Origin: Xanthobacter oligotrophicus
GTDB lineage: Bacteria; Pseudomonadota; Alphaproteobacteria; Rhizobiales; Xanthobacteraceae
Length of the DNA: 64,000 nucleotides
Reading direction: 5' to 3'
NCBI RefSeq assembly: GCF_008364685.1
Contig: NZ_VTTL01000004.1
Location: 320,543 to 384,542, forward strand
Shown in pieces: positions 17,329 through 24,374 of the stretch. The notes beneath the pieces were generated by a model that saw nothing but the letters and a program-made list of their open reading frames with translations, was not told the origin of the DNA and did no database searches. A program made the translations under genes and the position numbers. Within the stretch, counting starts at the first letter, position 1, and the number at the start of each line of letters is the position of its first letter.

Positions 17329-18186
17329 ATGTCCTTGATCCTGCGTCCACGCCGGTCCGTTTTCCGTCTGCTGCTCGGGGGTGTCGCGCTGGTTTGCCTC
17401 GTCGCGGCGGCGCTGGTCGCGGCGGGATTTGCCGTGGTCCCGGCGGGGGCGCGCGGCCCGGTACCGGATTTTTCCGGCCGGCCGCTGCGGGTGGGCGTCG
17501 CCTGGCTGCCGCCGCCGGACACCCCCGACATGCGGCTCTACGTGGAGGAGGGATTCGAGCTGGATCTGGCCGCCGTGCTCGCCGGCGCGCTCGCGGCCGA
17601 ACTCCAACTCGTGCACGTCGCGCCCGAGGCCGCCGAGCAGGCGCTTAAGACCGGCGAGGTGGATCTGGTGGTGACCCGCGCCGGTGCCGAGGATCCCCTG
17701 CGCCGCCGCGCCCGGGTGGTGGAGACGGGCTTCTCCTCCGGCCTCAGCCTTGCCATGCGCTCGGACCGGCCGCTCAAGGCGTGGAGCGCGCTTCAGGGCC
17801 GCACCGTCTGCGTGACCGAGGCCAATGCGCATGGCCTCGCTTTGGCCGTGCGGCTGGGGGCGCAGGTGCGGGTGTTGCGCGCCCCGGCGCAGGCGCTCAT
17901 GTCGGTGCGCACCGGCGAATGCGACGCCGCCCTGCATGACCGGGCGCTGCTCGATCCTCTGTTCGGCAAGATGTCGTGGCAGAAATTCTCCGCGACCCTG
18001 CCGGCGGTGGAGCCCACGGACCTGGTCGTCGCCGTCGCTCCCGACGCGGCGGGCCTTGCCGAGGCGGTTGAAGGCGCCCTCAAGCCCCTGTCGAATTCCC
18101 AGACATGGCAGGCGCGGCGCGAGAAATGGGCCTCCACCGTATCGTTCGAGGTCTATCGCGATCAGGTGGCGGCGGATTGCCATTGA
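17329..18186 (+). CDS. Family-3 periplasmic solute-binding protein
   Basis: A 285-residue protein with a basic N-terminus (RPRRSVFR), one long hydrophobic segment ending PAGARG, and a bacterial solute-binding family 3 domain: LRVGVAWLPPPDTPD, a FELDLAAVLAGAL helix, and TGEVDLVVTRAGAEDP. Two cysteines in the second lobe (TVCVTEA and GECDAA) may pair. No permease or ATPase of the matching polar-amino-acid type is nearby. Its stop overlaps the start of the di-heme cytochrome gene, so the two are co-translated. This resembles MxaJ/XoxJ-type binding proteins that serve periplasmic oxidoreductases rather than transport; that role is inference. ATG 17329 is used; GTGs at 17317 and 17323 are alternatives. 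Confidence 0.75.
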   Translation: MSLILRPRRSVFRLLLGGVALVCLVAAALVAAGFAVVPAGARGPVPDFSGRPLRVGVAWLPPPDTPDMRLYVEEGFELDLAAVLAGALAAELQLVHVAPEAAEQALKTGEVDLVVTRAGAEDPLRRRARVVETGFSSGLSLAMRSDRPLKAWSALQGRTVCVTEANAHGLALAVRLGAQVRVLRAPAQALMSVRTGECDAALHDRALLDPLFGKMSWQKFSATLPAVEPTDLVVAVAPDAAGLAEAVEGALKPLSNSQTWQARREKWASTVSFEVYRDQVAADCH

Positions 18187-19265
18187 GGCGACGGCTCACC
18201 TGTACGGCGGCCATCGCGGCGGGTCTTGTGGCGCTGGCCGGCCTTCTCCCCGCGCTGGCGCAAGACCGCGGTCGGGAAAGCGTGCGCGTGGCCTATGCCG
18301 GCCCGCCCCAGACATGGCCGGCGCCGTGGATCGATCCCGGCGTTGCCTTCGTGGAACTCGCCGCCGCGCCGCCGCCTGCGCGGCACTCGCCTGAGGCGGA
18401 ATTGGGCGGGCGGTTGTTCCGCGATCCGCTGCTTTCCGCCGACGGGCGCATCGCCTGCGCCTCCTGCCATGATCCCGCCCACGGCTTCAGCGTGCCGGAG
18501 GCGGTGGGGCGGGGCATCGGCGGTGCGCCGGGGCGGCGCAATCCGCCGGCGCTGTTTGCCGTCGCCGGCCGTCCGCGCCTCGACTGGGACGGCGGCGGCG
18601 GGAACCTTTCCGCCCGCGTCCTCGCCCCCCTCACCGCCGCCGACGAGATGGGAAACACCAGCCTCGCCCCGGTGATCGCGCGTCTTGGGGCCAGTGCCCA
18701 TACCGCCGATTTCACGCGCCTGTTCGGGGCGGAGGGCGCTTCCCCCCGCACGCTCGCGGCTGCGCTGGTCGCCTATCTGGAGACGCTGGATACGCTCACC
18801 CGTTTCGACCGCTTCATGGCCGGCGACCGCGCCGCGCTGAGCGATACGGAAGTGTCCGGCCTCCACCTCTTCCGCACCAAGGCGCGCTGCGCCAATTGCC
18901 ATTTCGGCCCGCGCCTCACCGACGAGGGCTTCCACAATCTGCGCCTCTCCTTCTTCGGCGAGCCGGCGCAGGACCTCGGCCGCTTCAGCGTCACCGGCGC
19001 TGCCGACGATGCGGGGCGCTTCCGCACGGTGTCCCTGCGCCATGTGAGCGAGAGCCCGCCCTTCATGCACAACGGCCTGTTCCCGACCCTGGAGGGGGTG
19101 GTGAACCTCTACGACCGGGGCGGCGGCGAGGTGTGGGCGCGCAACGCCCGGGAGGCCGCGCGCCCGCTTTACGGCGAGGCCGCCCGGCGCTCCCCGCACC
19201 TGCGACCGCTGGGCCTCACCGCTGGGGAAAAGGCGGCGCTGGTGGCCTTCCTGAAGGCGCTGTGA
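18183..19265 (+). CDS. Di-heme cytochrome c peroxidase / MauG-like protein
   Basis: About 360 residues: a signal peptide (CTAAIAAGLVALAGLLPALA) and a di-heme cytochrome c domain. Two heme-binding CxxCH motifs are present, CASCH at Cys92-His96 and CANCH at Cys236-His240, with the order and ~140-residue spacing of the bacterial CcpA/MauG family. FMHNGLFPTLEGVVNLYD near the C-terminus is also typical. It acts in the periplasm, either reducing H2O2 or, as MauG does, carrying out radical oxidation of a partner protein; the sequence alone does not decide. The start is a TTG overlapping the TGA of the binding-protein gene (ATTGA); TTG 18177 is an alternative. No dehydrogenase partner such as methylamine dehydrogenase is in the window. 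Confidence 0.85.
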   Translation: MRRRLTCTAAIAAGLVALAGLLPALAQDRGRESVRVAYAGPPQTWPAPWIDPGVAFVELAAAPPPARHSPEAELGGRLFRDPLLSADGRIACASCHDPAHGFSVPEAVGRGIGGAPGRRNPPALFAVAGRPRLDWDGGGGNLSARVLAPLTAADEMGNTSLAPVIARLGASAHTADFTRLFGAEGASPRTLAAALVAYLETLDTLTRFDRFMAGDRAALSDTEVSGLHLFRTKARCANCHFGPRLTDEGFHNLRLSFFGEPAQDLGRFSVTGAADDAGRFRTVSLRHVSESPPFMHNGLFPTLEGVVNLYDRGGGEVWARNAREAARPLYGEAARRSPHLRPLGLTAGEKAALVAFLKAL

Positions 19266-19277
19266 CGCCGTTGCGGC

Positions 19278-19313
19278 TTGACACATTCTTTATATCGATC
19301 TTTTTTATAAAAA
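19278..19313 (+). promoter_or_regulatory. Probable promoter/operator of the monooxygenase operon
   Basis: TTGACA at 19278-19283 is followed, 17-20 bases on, by an AT-rich stretch with the 12-bp perfect palindrome TTTTTATAAAAA (19302-19313) that can supply a -10. The palindrome resembles that before ABC cluster 2. The exact -10 is uncertain. Confidence 0.4.
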
Positions 19314-19334
19314 TAATTGACTAAAGGGTAAGCC

Positions 19335-20420
19335 ATGTCCGTCCCTCCCCTCCGCATCGGCGTCTGGGCGCCCGTCCACGGGCCGCGCGCGGCGCTGCAG
19401 GATCCGGCCGAGCCGTTCAATGCATCGTGGGAGCACAATCGCGACACCGTGCTCCAGGCCGAGGCGCTGGGATATGACGCGACGCTGGTGGCGCAGCACA
19501 CGGTGAACCCGCACCTGCCGGACCACGACCAGCTCGAGGCCTGGACCGCCTCCGCCGCGCTGGCGGCCCTCACCAGCCGCATCGAGATCATCGCCGCCAT
19601 CAAGCCCTATCTCTACCACCCGGTGGTGCTGGCGAAGATGGCGCTGCAGATCGAGAACATCTCGCGCGGGCGGTTCGCCTTCAATCTCGTCAACGCCTGG
19701 AACCGGGCGGAATTCGAGAAGGCCGGCATCCCCTTCGGCGAGCATGACGAGCGCTACGCCTATGGCCGCGAGTGGATCACCGTGGTGGAGCGGCTCATCC
19801 GCGGCGAGAGCGTGACCCATAAGGGCGAGAATTTCGCCCTCACCGATTATCTGCTGACCCCGAAGGACCTCCACCGCGCCCGCCCACGCATCTATCTCGG
19901 CGGGGAATCCGAGCCCGCCCGCGCGCTGGCGGCGGATGCGGCGGACGTGTTCTTCATCAACGGCCAGCCGCTGGAGGACGTGACCGCCTTCATCGCCGAC
20001 CTGAGGCGTCGGCCGCGCACGCTGGCGCCTTTGTCGTTCGGCCTTGCCGCCTTCGTCATCGCCCGCGACACCGAGCGGGAGGCGCAGGAGGAATACCAGC
20101 GGCTCGCGGCGCTGGCCGCCAGGGATGCGAGCGTGCGCGCCGCCCAGGCCGCCCGGACCGATCCCAACGTGGTCATGGTGAAGACCTTCGCCAAGTCGGA
20201 ACGCGTGGGCACCAATGGCGGCACGGCGGCCGGGCTGGTGGGCAGCTACGACCAGGTGGCCGAGCGCATCCGCGCCTTCCATGCCGCCGGCATCGAATTG
20301 TTCATGCTGCAGTTCCAGCCGCTCACTGTCGAGCTTGCCCGCTTCGCGCAGGAGGTGTTCCCGCGTCTCGGCCGCGCCGCGCCGCCGCGCATCGAGCTTC
20401 GCCAGTCGCAGGCGGTCTGA
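19335..20420 (+). CDS. LLM-class flavin-dependent monooxygenase, SfnG/SsuD-related
   Basis: A 361-residue luciferase-like monooxygenase. The barrel motifs FNLVNAWNRAEFEKAGIPFGEHDERYAYG and the YLGGESEPARALAADAAD segment fit the group containing SfnG (dimethyl sulfone monooxygenase) and alkanesulfonate monooxygenases, which use FMNH2 from a separate reductase. The SsuD-type PTG.SCEDSW motif is absent, so this is not a second SsuD. It heads a plus-strand operon with a complete importer and an SfnB-like flavoprotein, which points to a sulfone or sulfonate substrate; the precise compound is unknown. An AT-rich promoter lies directly upstream and the ATG follows AAAGGGTAAG. Confidence 0.82.
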   Translation: MSVPPLRIGVWAPVHGPRAALQDPAEPFNASWEHNRDTVLQAEALGYDATLVAQHTVNPHLPDHDQLEAWTASAALAALTSRIEIIAAIKPYLYHPVVLAKMALQIENISRGRFAFNLVNAWNRAEFEKAGIPFGEHDERYAYGREWITVVERLIRGESVTHKGENFALTDYLLTPKDLHRARPRIYLGGESEPARALAADAADVFFINGQPLEDVTAFIADLRRRPRTLAPLSFGLAAFVIARDTEREAQEEYQRLAALAARDASVRAAQAARTDPNVVMVKTFAKSERVGTNGGTAAGLVGSYDQVAERIRAFHAAGIELFMLQFQPLTVELARFAQEVFPRLGRAAPPRIELRQSQAV

Positions 20421-20449
20421 GTCGCCCTCTCTTTGTGCCCGAGGTCATC

Positions 20450-21322
20450 GTGAGCCAAGCCGACCACACCGCAACCCTCGCCCTGCCGGGCCTTGCCGCA
20501 AGGGAGCCCACTGCGCCCGCCGCGCCGCCCATGCGGCAGGCCCGTGTGTTCAGCCCGCGCGCCCTGCTGGCTTTGTCCTGGCTGGCGCCGCTGCTGCTGG
20601 TGGCGGTGTGGGAAATCCTCGCCCAGACCGGCTATGTCACCCCGCAGGTGCTGCCGGCTCCCAGCAAGGTGGTGCGCACGGCGTGGCGCCTCGCCACCGC
20701 CGGCTCGCTGCTGACCGATCTCGGCACCAGCCTGCTGCGCGCGGCGGTGGGCTTCGTCCTCGGCGGCAGCATTGCCTTCGTGCTGGGCATTCTGGTGGGT
20801 TTCTCCCGCCTCGCCGAGGCGCTCATCGACCGCAGCGTGCAGATGGTGCGCGCCATTCCCTTCCTAGCGTTGCTGCCGCTGGTCATCGTGTGGTTCGGCG
20901 TGGGGGAGGGGCAGAAGATCTTCCTGGTGGCGCTGGGCGTCGCCTTCCCCATCTACATCAACACCACGCTCGGCATCCGGCAGGTGGACGGCAAGTTGCT
21001 GGAGCTGGGCCGGGTGCAGGGCCTGTCCACGGCGCAGATGATCACCCGCATCATCCTGCCGGGGGCCTTGCCCTCCATCCTCACCGGCGTGCGCTATTCG
21101 CTGGCCACCGCGTGGCTGGCGCTGGTGGTGGCGGAGACCATCGGCGCCCAGGCCGGCATCGGCTTCCTCGCCATGGATGCGCGCGAATTCCTGCGCACCG
21201 ACGTGGTGGTGCTCACCATCGTCATCTACGCGCTCATCGGCGTGGTGGCGGATTCCATCGCCCGGCTGCTGGAGCGGCGGCTGCTGGCCTGGCATCCCAA
21301 TTTCAGCGGAGCGGCCCGATGA
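20450..21322 (+). CDS. ABC transporter permease, SsuC type (cluster 3)
   Basis: A 290-residue permease with six predicted membrane segments; the EAA loop is around KLLELGRVQGLSTAQMITRI. It is the closest of the three permeases to classical SsuC. The start is GTG 20450, with CGAGG five bases upstream; the GTG at 20435 has no ribosome-binding sequence. Its stop overlaps the ATPase start as ATGA. It lies about 30 bases after the monooxygenase gene. Confidence 0.92.
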   Translation: MSQADHTATLALPGLAAREPTAPAAPPMRQARVFSPRALLALSWLAPLLLVAVWEILAQTGYVTPQVLPAPSKVVRTAWRLATAGSLLTDLGTSLLRAAVGFVLGGSIAFVLGILVGFSRLAEALIDRSVQMVRAIPFLALLPLVIVWFGVGEGQKIFLVALGVAFPIYINTTLGIRQVDGKLLELGRVQGLSTAQMITRIILPGALPSILTGVRYSLATAWLALVVAETIGAQAGIGFLAMDAREFLRTDVVVLTIVIYALIGVVADSIARLLERRLLAWHPNFSGAAR

Positions 21323-22023
21323 GCGCCCTTCAGGACGCCGCCGCGGTGCGCGTGTCCGGCCTGCGCCGGGCCTATGGGACGCGGGTTGTCATCGACCGGC
21401 TCGACCTCACCATCAGGCGCGGCGAGTTCGTGGCGCTTCTGGGCGAGAGCGGCTGCGGCAAGACCACCCTGCTGCGGGCGCTTGCCGGCCTCGACCCCAT
21501 CGACGGCGGCCGCATCGAGGCACCTAAGCGCCCGGCGGTGGTGTTCCAGGAACCGCGCCTTTTGCCGTGGGACAGCCTGTGGCGCAACGTGGCCCTCGGG
21601 CTGCCCGCCGAGGGCGCGCGCGAGAAGGCCGCCGCCGCGCTCGCCGAGGTGGGCCTCGGCGGCCGGCTCGACGACTGGCCGCGCAACCTCTCCGGCGGGC
21701 AGGCCCAGCGGGTGGCGCTGGCCCGCGCGCTGGTGCAGGAGCCCGAATTGCTGCTGCTGGACGAGCCCTTCGCGGCGCTCGACGCGCTCACCCGCATCCG
21801 CATGCATGTGCTGGTGAAGGACCTCGTCGCGCGGCATCGGCCGGGCGTGCTCCTCGTCACCCACGACGTGGCGGAGGCCATCGCGCTGGCCGACCGCATC
21901 CTGGTCATGCGCGGCGGCGCCATCGCGGCCGAGCACCGGCCGTCGGCGCCGGGCCTGCCCGCCGCCACCCGCGCCATTCTCCTCGCCGAGCTTGGGGTCG
22001 TCGACGACCTCAAGAGCGCCTGA
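21319..22023 (+). CDS. ABC transporter ATPase, SsuB type (cluster 3)
   Basis: A compact 234-residue ATPase: Walker A GESGCGKTTL, Q-loop VVFQEPRLLPW, signature LSGGQAQR, Walker B LLLLDEPFAALDALT. The length and the EPRLLPW motif are characteristic of SsuB. It begins within the permease stop (ATGA), so the two are coupled, and the binding-protein gene follows by about 20 bases. Confidence 0.93.
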   Translation: MSALQDAAAVRVSGLRRAYGTRVVIDRLDLTIRRGEFVALLGESGCGKTTLLRALAGLDPIDGGRIEAPKRPAVVFQEPRLLPWDSLWRNVALGLPAEGAREKAAAALAEVGLGGRLDDWPRNLSGGQAQRVALARALVQEPELLLLDEPFAALDALTRIRMHVLVKDLVARHRPGVLLVTHDVAEAIALADRILVMRGGAIAAEHRPSAPGLPAATRAILLAELGVVDDLKSA

Positions 22024-22043
22024 TCCCTTTTTTGAGAGAAGCC

Positions 22044-23036
22044 ATGTCCGCCTTCCTGACCCCCTCCCGCCGCCAGTTCCTTGCCCTTGCAGGCGCCGCC
22101 TCCGCCGCCGGCCTGCTGCCGTTCGGCGCCAATGCTGCTCCCGACACCCGCAACACCGACACGGTGCGCCTGACCTGGGGCTTTCATGGCCTGACCCTCA
22201 TCGCCAAGGAGCGCGGCACCTTCGAGAAGGCGCTGGCCGAAAAGGGCATCAAGGTGGAATGGCTCGGCCCGTTCCCCAACCACGCCCCGACCCTGCAGGC
22301 GGTGACCGGCGGCAGCGCGGATTTCGGCTTCGGCGGCTCCACCACGCCGGCGCTGGCCGCCATCATCGCCGGCTCGCCACTGGTGTTCAGCCAGTTCGTG
22401 CTTTACGAGCCGCGCACCACCGCCATCATCGCCAAGGACGGCTCGGGCATCGACAAGGTGGAGGACCTCGTCGGCAAGTCGGTGGCGGTGAACCGCTCGG
22501 GCCTCGGCGAGTTCCTTTTGGTGGCGGCGCTGGAGAAGAACGGCATCGACCGTTCCAAGGTGAAGTTCGTCTATCTCAACCCGCCGGACGCCGCCCCGGC
22601 GCTGGCCTCCGGCAAGGTGGACGCGTGGTCCATGTGGAGCCCCGGCGTCGATATCGCGCGGCTCGAATACAAGGCCCACGACATCTTCCTCGAGGGCCGC
22701 GACCTCGAATTCTACATCGATTACAGCTCGTATGTGACCAGCCGCAAGTTCTCGCAGGAAAACGCACAGATCGTCCGCGCCGTGGCCGCCGCCTATGAGG
22801 AGGAGGCCAAGTGGGTGAACGCCAACGTGGTGGAGGCCGAGACCATCGTGCAGAAGCGCGCCGGCTATTCCGACGTGATCCGCGACCAGTTCATCGAGCG
22901 CCGGCGCACCTACAAGCTGATCCCCGTCACCGACAAGACCTTCGTTGCCGACCTGCAGAAGGCGGCGGACTGGCTGGTGGCGCGCAAGATCCTGCCCGAG
23001 CCCATCACCGTGTCAGATCATCTCGCGCAATTCTGA
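22044..23036 (+). CDS. Aliphatic sulfonate-binding protein, SsuA type (cluster 3)
   Basis: A 330-residue periplasmic binding protein with a twin-arginine-like signal (SRRQFLALAG, hydrophobic stretch, cleavage near NAA). The mature protein has the SsuA hallmarks WLGPFPNHAPTLQAVTGGSADFGFGG and LNPPDAAPALASGKVDAW. It should bind a sulfonate or sulfate ester outside the inner membrane and pass it to the cluster-3 permease. ATG 22044 follows GAGAGAA. Having the binding protein last in the operon, after the ATPase, is less common than the ssuA-first order. Confidence 0.92.
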   Translation: MSAFLTPSRRQFLALAGAASAAGLLPFGANAAPDTRNTDTVRLTWGFHGLTLIAKERGTFEKALAEKGIKVEWLGPFPNHAPTLQAVTGGSADFGFGGSTTPALAAIIAGSPLVFSQFVLYEPRTTAIIAKDGSGIDKVEDLVGKSVAVNRSGLGEFLLVAALEKNGIDRSKVKFVYLNPPDAAPALASGKVDAWSMWSPGVDIARLEYKAHDIFLEGRDLEFYIDYSSYVTSRKFSQENAQIVRAVAAAYEEEAKWVNANVVEAETIVQKRAGYSDVIRDQFIERRRTYKLIPVTDKTFVADLQKAADWLVARKILPEPITVSDHLAQF

Positions 23037-23093
23037 TTTCGAGCCCTTCGCCGGGCCCCTTCACTCTGCCCGTTTCAAGTCTTCGAGGACCTT

Positions 23094-24323
23094 ATGAACA
23101 AGCCCGTCACCGATGTGTCCGTCCGCCTCTCGGGGCCGCCCGTGGCTGATCCTGCGCCCTGGCGGCGCCTTATCGAACATATCGGGCGTGGCTCTTCGGA
23201 GCGCGAGCACCGGCGCATCCTGCCGTTCGAGGCATTGGACCTGCTGCGCGAGGCCCGCTTCGGTGCCCTGCGCCTTGCGAAGGAGGACGGCGGGGCCGGC
23301 GCCTCGTTCCGTGAGCTTTATGCTCTGGCGCTGGAACTGGCGGCGGCGGATGCCAACGTCGCCCACATCTTCCGCAATCATTTCACCGTGGCCGAGCAGT
23401 TCACCCGCATCCCTACGGATGGCCGCAGCCGCTCGTGGCAGCAGGCGGTGCGCGACGGCGCCATCTTCGGCCTCGCCAGCACCGAGGCCAATGCCAGCCC
23501 CGCCGGCGGCGGCGTGCCCACCGACACCGTGCTGAGCCCGGACGGCGACGGCTTCCGCCTCGACGGCGTGAAATATTACAGCACCGGCACCCTGTTCGCC
23601 GACGCCATGCTGGTGCGCGCGGGCACCAGGGACGGCCGCGTCGCCTCGGTGATCATCCCCACCAAGCGCGAGGGGCTGGAGGTGGTGGACGACTGGGACG
23701 GCGCCGGCCAGCGCCTCACCGGCTCGGGCACCACGCGCTTCCATTCCGTGCGGGTGGAGGCGGACGAGGCTATCTTCGACACGCCGGACCGCGGCTATGG
23801 CCTCGCCTATTCCAACACCCAGGCCCAGCTCTTCCTCACCACCGTGGTGGCGGGCATCGTGCGCGGCGTGCTGGAGGATGCCATCGCGCTGGTCACCCGG
23901 CGCAAGCGCAGCTTCTATTACGCGCCCACGCCGAACCCGGTGGACGACCCCTTCCTGCAGCAGACCATCGGCCAGATCGCGAGCCACGCGTTTGCCGCCG
24001 AGGCCATCGTGCTGGCCGCCGCCGACGCCCTGGATCGGGTGAGCCGCGCCCGCGACCGCAACGAGCCGGCCGATGCGCTTGCCGCCGATGCGGCGCGGGC
24101 GGCGGCGCAGGCCAAGATCGTGGTGGACGAGCTGTCCCTGCGCGCCGGCACGCTCCTGTTCGAGGCGGGCGGGGCCTCCGCCACCGAGCGCAGCGTCAAC
24201 CTCGACCGCCACTGGCGCAACGCCCGCACCATCGCCGCCCACAACCCGGCGAGCTACAAGGCGCAGGCCATCGGCGCCCTTCTGGTGAAGGGCACGCCCC
24301 TGCCGTCGAAGGGCTTTTTCTGA
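23094..24323 (+). CDS. Acyl-CoA dehydrogenase-fold flavoprotein, SfnB/DszC-like
   Basis: A 409-residue protein of the acyl-CoA dehydrogenase superfamily, of the subgroup containing SfnB and the dibenzothiophene monooxygenase DszC. Support: the N-terminal helical domain with FRNHFTVAEQF, the middle-domain SPDGDGFRLDGVKYYSTGTLFAD, and the C-terminal GGASATERSVNLDRHWRNARTIAAHNP, a motif of flavin monooxygenases in this fold. The catalytic glutamate of true acyl-CoA dehydrogenases is not apparent. It probably uses reduced flavin to oxygenate an organosulfur compound or intermediate delivered by the preceding genes. Last gene of the operon, ended by a strong hairpin. Confidence 0.82.
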   Translation: MNKPVTDVSVRLSGPPVADPAPWRRLIEHIGRGSSEREHRRILPFEALDLLREARFGALRLAKEDGGAGASFRELYALALELAAADANVAHIFRNHFTVAEQFTRIPTDGRSRSWQQAVRDGAIFGLASTEANASPAGGGVPTDTVLSPDGDGFRLDGVKYYSTGTLFADAMLVRAGTRDGRVASVIIPTKREGLEVVDDWDGAGQRLTGSGTTRFHSVRVEADEAIFDTPDRGYGLAYSNTQAQLFLTTVVAGIVRGVLEDAIALVTRRKRSFYYAPTPNPVDDPFLQQTIGQIASHAFAAEAIVLAAADALDRVSRARDRNEPADALAADAARAAAQAKIVVDELSLRAGTLLFEAGGASATERSVNLDRHWRNARTIAAHNPASYKAQAIGALLVKGTPLPSKGFF

Positions 24324-24328
24324 GCGCG

Positions 24329-24370
24329 CGAGCCGGGAGGGGGGCGCGCTGTGTGACCCCTCCCGGCTCG
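24329..24370. terminator. Bidirectional terminator hairpin
   Basis: Arms 24329-24342 and 24357-24370 pair perfectly over 14 bp around a 14-base loop between the stops of the convergent SfnB-like and dnaE2 genes. There is no T-run on either side. Confidence 0.55.
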
Positions 24371-24374
24371 GCCG

